Shown here: piece after piece, positions 59,351 through 64,000 of the stretch
Position numbering within the stretch: position 1 is the stretch's first letter
How the letters are laid out: each line of letters opens with the position of its first letter
Assembly (NCBI RefSeq): GCF_030253575.1
Contig: NC_080562.1
Span: 26,005,352-26,069,351, forward strand
Direction: 5' to 3'
DNA: 64,000 nucleotides
Source: Rhododendron vialii
Lineage: Eukaryota; Streptophyta; Magnoliopsida; Ericales; Ericaceae
Program-made: the position numbers and the translations under genes
The notes under the pieces: generated by a model
Databases searched by the model: none
Told to the model about the DNA's origin: nothing
What the model saw: the letters and a program-made list of their open reading frames with translations, nothing else

Positions 59351-59421
59351 GGCTGAAGTATCTACTATCAAGTATCAAACCAAAATGAGGTTTGGAAATG
59401 GCCAAGGTAAAGGAGTAGCAC

Positions 59422-59913
59422 TAGGGCTGTCCACCAAACCGACTCACCTGACCACCCGACCCGAAAACAGACACAACGGACGGTTCAGATCGGATGGATC
59501 AATCGGATTCGGGTCCAAAATCTAAGATTTTTCATGATGCCGGTCGGGTTTCGAATACACCTGATTATTTTCCTAACATACCTGACCAACTGTTTAGTAT
59601 AAAACGAAAAAAAAAAACCCTACATACCTGTAACCAATTTCGTATGTAATCAGTGAAGAATTTCTGTTTGTGTTCGATCTGTTTGCAGCGCCTCCCTCTC
59701 TCACTCTCTCTTCTTCTTCGATCTGTTTGTGTTCAACAGTTTGCACCAGTTCCAAACCCGATCCAACCTGATAAATTCAATCCAAGTGCATTTCTGTCAG
59801 AGCCCAACAAGAACTTCAGTCCGGCTCGGGTGGCCATTTACCCAATCCAACTAAAGTCGGGGCGGGTCCAACCCGACCCGAATCCAACCAAAATCCGACT
59901 GTGGCCAGTCCTA
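59422..59913. mobile_element. Non-autonomous hAT-type element with exact 8-bp TSD, 492 bp
   Basis: The ends are TAGGGCTGTCCACC and (complement) TAGGACTGGCCACA. The 8-bp repeat AGTAGCAC flanks it at 59,414-59,421 and 59,914-59,921. The interior has CCGACCCG words in both orientations. Confidence 0.85.
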
Positions 59914-59980
59914 AGTAGCACTACTCAAGAAATCATCGTCAACACCCCCTACTGATCTGTCACTCCATGGAGAATAATAT

Positions 59981-60569
59981 TAGGGGTGTATATGGTCCGG
60001 ATTGGTTCGGTTCTTTAGAAAACCAATAACCAGACCATTTCAAATGGTTCTAGAAAATTGGAAAGCTGAACCTAACCAATATATATATGTATGGAACCTA
60101 ACCAGAATCAAACCACAAGACCGGTCCGGTTTTGGTTCGGTTCCGATTCTATCCAATAAACATCCAAACACTTATTCATAAAATATGAACTCATAAAATT
60201 AAAGAAATAAGAAGATAATCTGCTGAAATAGGAAATGAATAAAGAAAATAAAAACTTTCCTAATATTGTAAATGAAATTTTATCTCTAAATAAATTAAGT
60301 TTAGCAAGAAAAAGATTAACCTACCAAATTCAAATACATATTTAATTACTTACACATATGTATATCTATATTTATCTTAGTTTTAAACGGTTCGGTTCGG
60401 TTTTAACCACGGTTCATTAATTGAGAACCAATAATCGAACCAAAATTAACGGTTCTTATTTTTTTGAAACCATAACCTGACCGTAGAACCACAGAACCAG
60501 ACCAAATAGGACGGTTCGGTCCGAATCGGACCGATTTTACGGTTCGGACGGTTTTCTTGAACACCCCTA
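59981..60569. mobile_element. hAT-like non-autonomous element, 589 bp
   Basis: The ends are TAGGGGTGTATATGGTCC and (complement) TAGGGGTGTTCAAGAAAACC. Interior GGTTCGGTTC and its complement recur. The flanks share gagaata but do not give a clean 8-bp duplication, so borders are less sure than for its neighbours. Confidence 0.6.
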
Positions 60570-60681
60570 GAGAATATACTTTGAAATCTCAATATCCTAT
60601 GAGGTCGATAATCAGACGCCTCCTGTCTGGTTTGACAAGCTTGTTAGAAGGTGGGATTTTATTTTCTGGCTTGCTATGCAT

Positions 60682-61110
60682 TAGGGGTGTCAATGTTTGA
60701 CCCAAACCTCCCAACCCACCCGCTAAATACGCTCAAACTCAACAGATGGGTCTTAATAGGTCCTAACCCAACTACACTCATCTCAAATGAATCCTCAATG
60801 GGTGGGTTAAAGGGTCAAACTATGTTCCCAATAAGTTTTTCCATTTATACTACAAACTACTATCTCCACACCACATCTAATATTGCCCCTCCTTATTTAC
60901 TACCCTCACACCATAAATTTACAATTACCACAACATAATCACTAATGCCGCCAAAATTTACTAACGACACACCATATTTTTCCCATGTATACAACATATA
61001 TTTGATATGTAATAGTAAACATGGACATTTTATTTGGTTAATGAGTGGGTTGGATTTCGCTCAAACAATGGGTTGGTTGGGTGCGGGTAATAGTTACCAA
61101 ACTAATTGGA
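60682..61110. mobile_element. hAT-like element, left end clear, right end lost
   Basis: It begins TAGGGGTGTCAATGTTTGACCC with ACCCAACCC words. The complement words GGGTTGGTTGGGTGCGGG occur at 61,070-61,090, but no matching right terminus is seen. A Tourist-like end begins soon after. Confidence 0.45.
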
Positions 61111-61114
61111 TTGT

Positions 61115-61226
61115 AAATGGGTAAATGATCCTTAAAAAATAAGTACTTTTTTACAATTTTCAAACTTAAAATAATAGGCTTACTGAAATCATAAAATATG
61201 ATATCTATCTTAGCGGAACGGGGCCT
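61115..61226. mobile_element. Truncated Tourist-like MITE
   Basis: The right end GGAACGGGGCC at 61,214-61,224 matches the family at 25,848 and 25,177. Interior words aaaaaataagtactttttt and gcttactgaaatcat also match. The left end is missing. Confidence 0.5.
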
Positions 61227-61374
61227 AAGAGAAGAAAAAAATCTATTGCCCACTTATTAGATTATGCAAATGTGTCTTGGCGTGCGGCTTTCACTGCTGT
61301 AAAATAGGATAACTCACGAGTGCTGATTCTTGTTCATTTTGAATGTTTTTTTTTAATCCATCATTGGAGTGCAA

Positions 61375-61552
61375 TTTTTTCACCCTCCTTAAAAGAGAAT
61401 GAACATAATCCTCTCTATTGTTGGTTGAAATGATGTAGGTTCCACCCCTTCAATATATTTTTTAATAAGCATGACATCACCTTGTGGTAAATCCACACCA
61501 TTTCAACCAATAAGAATGAGGGTAATATTCACTTCTTAAGTGGACGGTGAAC
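61375..61552. mobile_element. Small foldback (MITE-like) element
   Basis: Outer words TTTTTTCACCCTCCTTAAAAG and CTTAAGTGGACGGTGAACAAAAT pair imperfectly. Inner words ATTGTTGGTTGAAATG and CATTTCAACCAATAA pair well. No TSD was found. Confidence 0.5.
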
Positions 61553-61689
61553 AAAATTAAATTCTCATCATTGTATTTTGATGCACCATTGGTTTACAAT
61601 CTTGTGGCACTTGACCACCTTAGCCGCATGCAATTGCTGAGGGGATATACCTTGGTTCATGTTTCTCAATATACGTAATTACATTGCAG

Positions 61690-63417
61690 ATTGCCCCATT
61701 TGATCCTTCAAAAAAGAAGAAAGTCGTAAATCAAGATACTGCAGATGATGATGTGGACAAGCTGGCCGAGAAAATTGAAAGTTTGTCAGGTATATGGACT
61801 CCACATAACGATTGAAAACTTCCTTGCATACGTTGTTCTATATACCATTGTTATGTTGAGGTTTATCTTCTTGACCCGACCCAATTCATAAATTTGTGCT
61901 TGCAGTTTCTGATGGTCTTGAGAGTACTTTCAATGGTTTGAAAAAGAAGAAGAAAAATTCGGCAAGTCATCATGCTATTTGTTTTGAGCAATAGGATCTT
62001 TTAAAGATGTTGCTTAAAGTTTTCTGACCCTGGTAAAATTTATTTTAGGTGCAGATCAATACCTTGAGCGATGAAAATGAAAATGTAGTTGATGATTTGG
62101 ATGGTAAGTACTCTTGCAATTAAGTGGCTGGAATCAACATTTATGGTTGTCTTGTTGGATGAACTTAAGAGAGAAGCTTCCCTCCACTTTGTAGATCATA
62201 TCAGAAAGGATGAAGAAGGAGAAGGTATCATCCCGCAACCACAGTTTCCATGGGAAGGGAGCGACAGAGATTATGAATACGAGGAGGTACAAAGCCCCAC
62301 ATTCTCTTCCCCTTTAAACAATGCTTTGTCTACCCATAGAGTTACCTTCGGTAATCTCCTTGTTCTTAATGTTTGCTTGTATGGATGTGGAGTTGTTGAC
62401 ATGTTGTTTGGTTTCCTCATCTATAATGGCGTACTTGCTAGTTTATTGCATATTACTCTTGGCTTATCTTCAAGGATGTGTTTATTTCTTGCTTTTTGTG
62501 TATTAGTGCAATTTTGGTGAACCATTTGATACTAATTTGCCTTTAGTTTAGGTTATCGTGCCACAAATTGATTTTGTTTGCTTTTTATACCAGACATAAA
62601 GAGTTGCAGTTGCTGAATGGTAGTTTCTAATAGAAACTTTCTATCAAATGTTTTTTCATCTTGCTATTAATTCTCTGTCTGTCTTTCTCATTTCAATAAT
62701 TTTATCTCATTTCATTAAAAAATAGCAAAAGAAAAAAAAAAGGTAAATTGCTCTTTTATTGAGATCTTTTATTCTGTTGTAGTGGATCTAATTGCCTTGC
62801 ATCAAAACATGTGCAGCTTTTGGGCCGTGTATTCAACATACCACGTGAGAATAATCCGGAGTTGCCGGAGATAGACGTAGAACAGTCATGAGGCCACCAC
62901 AAGTTCTTTCCTGAAGGCACAAAGAAAACCTTTTTTGTGAACTTTATGTATCTCTACAAGACGTATGGCCAAGATCTTTTGGATTTCCTTCTGCATATTC
63001 CTGTTCTATTCTAGTTTTGAACTTCATAATGATGTTGTATGATGTCCATAGTCCACATATTTGACTTGCGGGACTCTTGCGGAGATATGTCAGTAAGTTC
63101 CATCTCTATGTTGCCTGACAGTAGGATTAACTAAAATGACTGCCAGAAGGTCGCAATAGTATCGAGAAGTGGATTCCTTGCTTGCTTGCTTGTTACTAAG
63201 ATGACTGCCTAAAAGGGCTAAAAACTGATTGACATTGACTAAATTTAATTATTTTCAATTAAGCACATTCCTGTTGAGTTCTTTGGATCCTTGAATTCCT
63301 GTGGTGGTTATATTTTCCACGTTTTGTGTAGACGAATATGTCATTTGCAATGGTTGCAAGAGTCCAGACACAATTCTCTCAAAGGAGAATCGACTCTTCT
63401 TTCTCAGATGTGAAAAG
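61690..63417 (+). pseudogene. eIF2-beta (translation initiation factor 2 subunit beta) gene copy, broken
   Basis: Exons at 61,690-61,789, 61,906-61,961, 62,049-62,103, 62,195-62,286 and 62,817-62,962 join in phase. They give the plant eIF2-beta order: APFDPSKKKK, DGLESTFNGLKKKKK, EGEGIIPQPQFPWEGSDRDY, LLGRVFNIPRENNPEL. In the fifth exon one base is missing near 62,866, giving a stop at 62,889-62,891; the normal frame returns after another indel near 62,910 (EGTKKTFFVNFM). The next exon survives only as its end (63,070-63,092, LLRRYV); its body is gone. The exon 63,332-63,417 encodes DEYVICNGCKSPDTILS, half of the C2-C2 zinc ribbon. The first exon with the start codon is not found. Introns are kept, so this is a decayed DNA duplicate, not a retrocopy. 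The second intron has a GC donor (61,962). Confidence 0.85.
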
Positions 63418-64000
63418 GTATTTAGTCTTAAACATCACTCTGTGTGGAAGGCCGGGTTTTATATGTATAAACAACTTCTTGAACATGCTCTGGTGGTTTT
63501 TCTCGTTGTGCAAAACCCTTCAACATGAAATGATACGAGCTTATAGAACACATTATTGCTTTGTAGAAAGTTCGTTATCTTCCCTTTTTTCATGTTCTGA
63601 ATGAGAAAGTGCTGATGTTTTTCCTTGCTACATATCTTCGTCTGTGGCCTATGATGTTTAAGTTTTTGCCTACATCGTCTGATTCTATTATCAATGAAGA
63701 GGAATCCAAAGCTATTTTGAGGCCTGTTGATATTTCATAGTTAGTCCCCTGCATTATAATCAAGAAAGCTAAGACAAATTGCATTTCATGGGGTGAAGTC
63801 CCTTTTTGTTCAGATTATTTTATGAAATTGTACAAATGTAACTTTAAATGACAAACTTTGGGGCATGATATTTAGGTGCAAGAAGCCTGTTATTTTCTGT
63901 TACTTCAATTTTCTTTGAAAGTAATGATACCTATTTACTTTTTTTGGGGTAAGTTATTACTTATCTTTTTTCGAGGCCTATGATGGTTGGAAATTTTGCC
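63418..64000. other. 3' flank of the eIF2-beta copy
   Basis: The exon that should complete the zinc ribbon is not clearly present. Near 63,443 the codons tgtggaaggccgggtttt could be a shortened relic of it. The rest is AT-rich and shows nothing else. Confidence 0.4.

Noticed and set aside
62089..62520. 143-codon open frame as a separate gene
   Set aside because: It is one eIF2-beta exon (62,195-62,286) read through the introns on either side.

Overview
The window is nuclear DNA from a flowering plant, most likely a woody eudicot; the species cannot be read from the sequence. The evidence is the set of plant transposon families (Mutator-like with a Ulp1 gene, Ty3/gypsy chromoviruses, hAT, Tourist, Stowaway, TRIM), short AT-rich introns, and two receptor kinases of the plant-specific LRK10L (Lr10-like) family. 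I see no bacterial-type operon, no CRISPR array and no ribosomal RNA gene. Only two host genes look intact: a divergent (head-to-head) pair of LRK10L receptor kinases at 32.8-39.7 kb. A decayed eIF2-beta copy lies at 61.7-63.4 kb. Nearly everything else is mobile DNA in various states of decay.

Layout. 1-~10 kb: most of a large Mutator-like element (left end outside the window). It has an intact two-exon transposase on the minus strand, a broken Ulp1-type cysteine protease gene and a broken acidic/coiled-coil gene on the plus strand, and a small acidic coiled-coil gene present as one open and one broken tandem copy. A short AATTCACACCCC-like motif is scattered through its non-coding parts. 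10.3-23.1 kb: a hAT element with target-site duplication (TSD), a second decayed hAT-like element split by a young Ty3/gypsy element (11,332-20,077, TSD TTATA), and a 2.7-kb solo LTR (20,326-23,062, TSD AAATA). 23-32 kb: relics (RNase H domain, zinc-knuckle capsid-type gene, Ty3 RNase H), three MITEs, a SINE-like head, a 218-bp tandem array, and one block of a duplication that reappears at 51-55 kb.

32.8-39.7 kb: the LRK10L pair. Both spliced models close in frame (662 and 669 codons). They share a 914-bp intergenic region into which a 390-bp Mutator-type MITE has inserted; a TRIM retrotransposon sits in the last intron of the plus-strand gene. A fragment of a third family member follows at 40.3 kb. 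41.2-49.5 kb: an older, heavily mutated minus-strand Ty3/gypsy element that has lost its protease. 49.5-61.6 kb: intergenic DNA with the second duplication block and several short inverted-repeat elements, many with exact TSDs. 61.7-64 kb: the eIF2-beta pseudogene.

The most unusual signals are: (1) paired GTAC-NN-GTAC motifs with a 9-10 nt spacer that recur in the LTRs of three distinct retroelement families here; and (2) the Mutator-like element's combination of extra genes and dispersed short motif, which resembles in layout the sequence-specific anti-silencing systems of Arabidopsis VANDAL elements. Both functional readings are inference.
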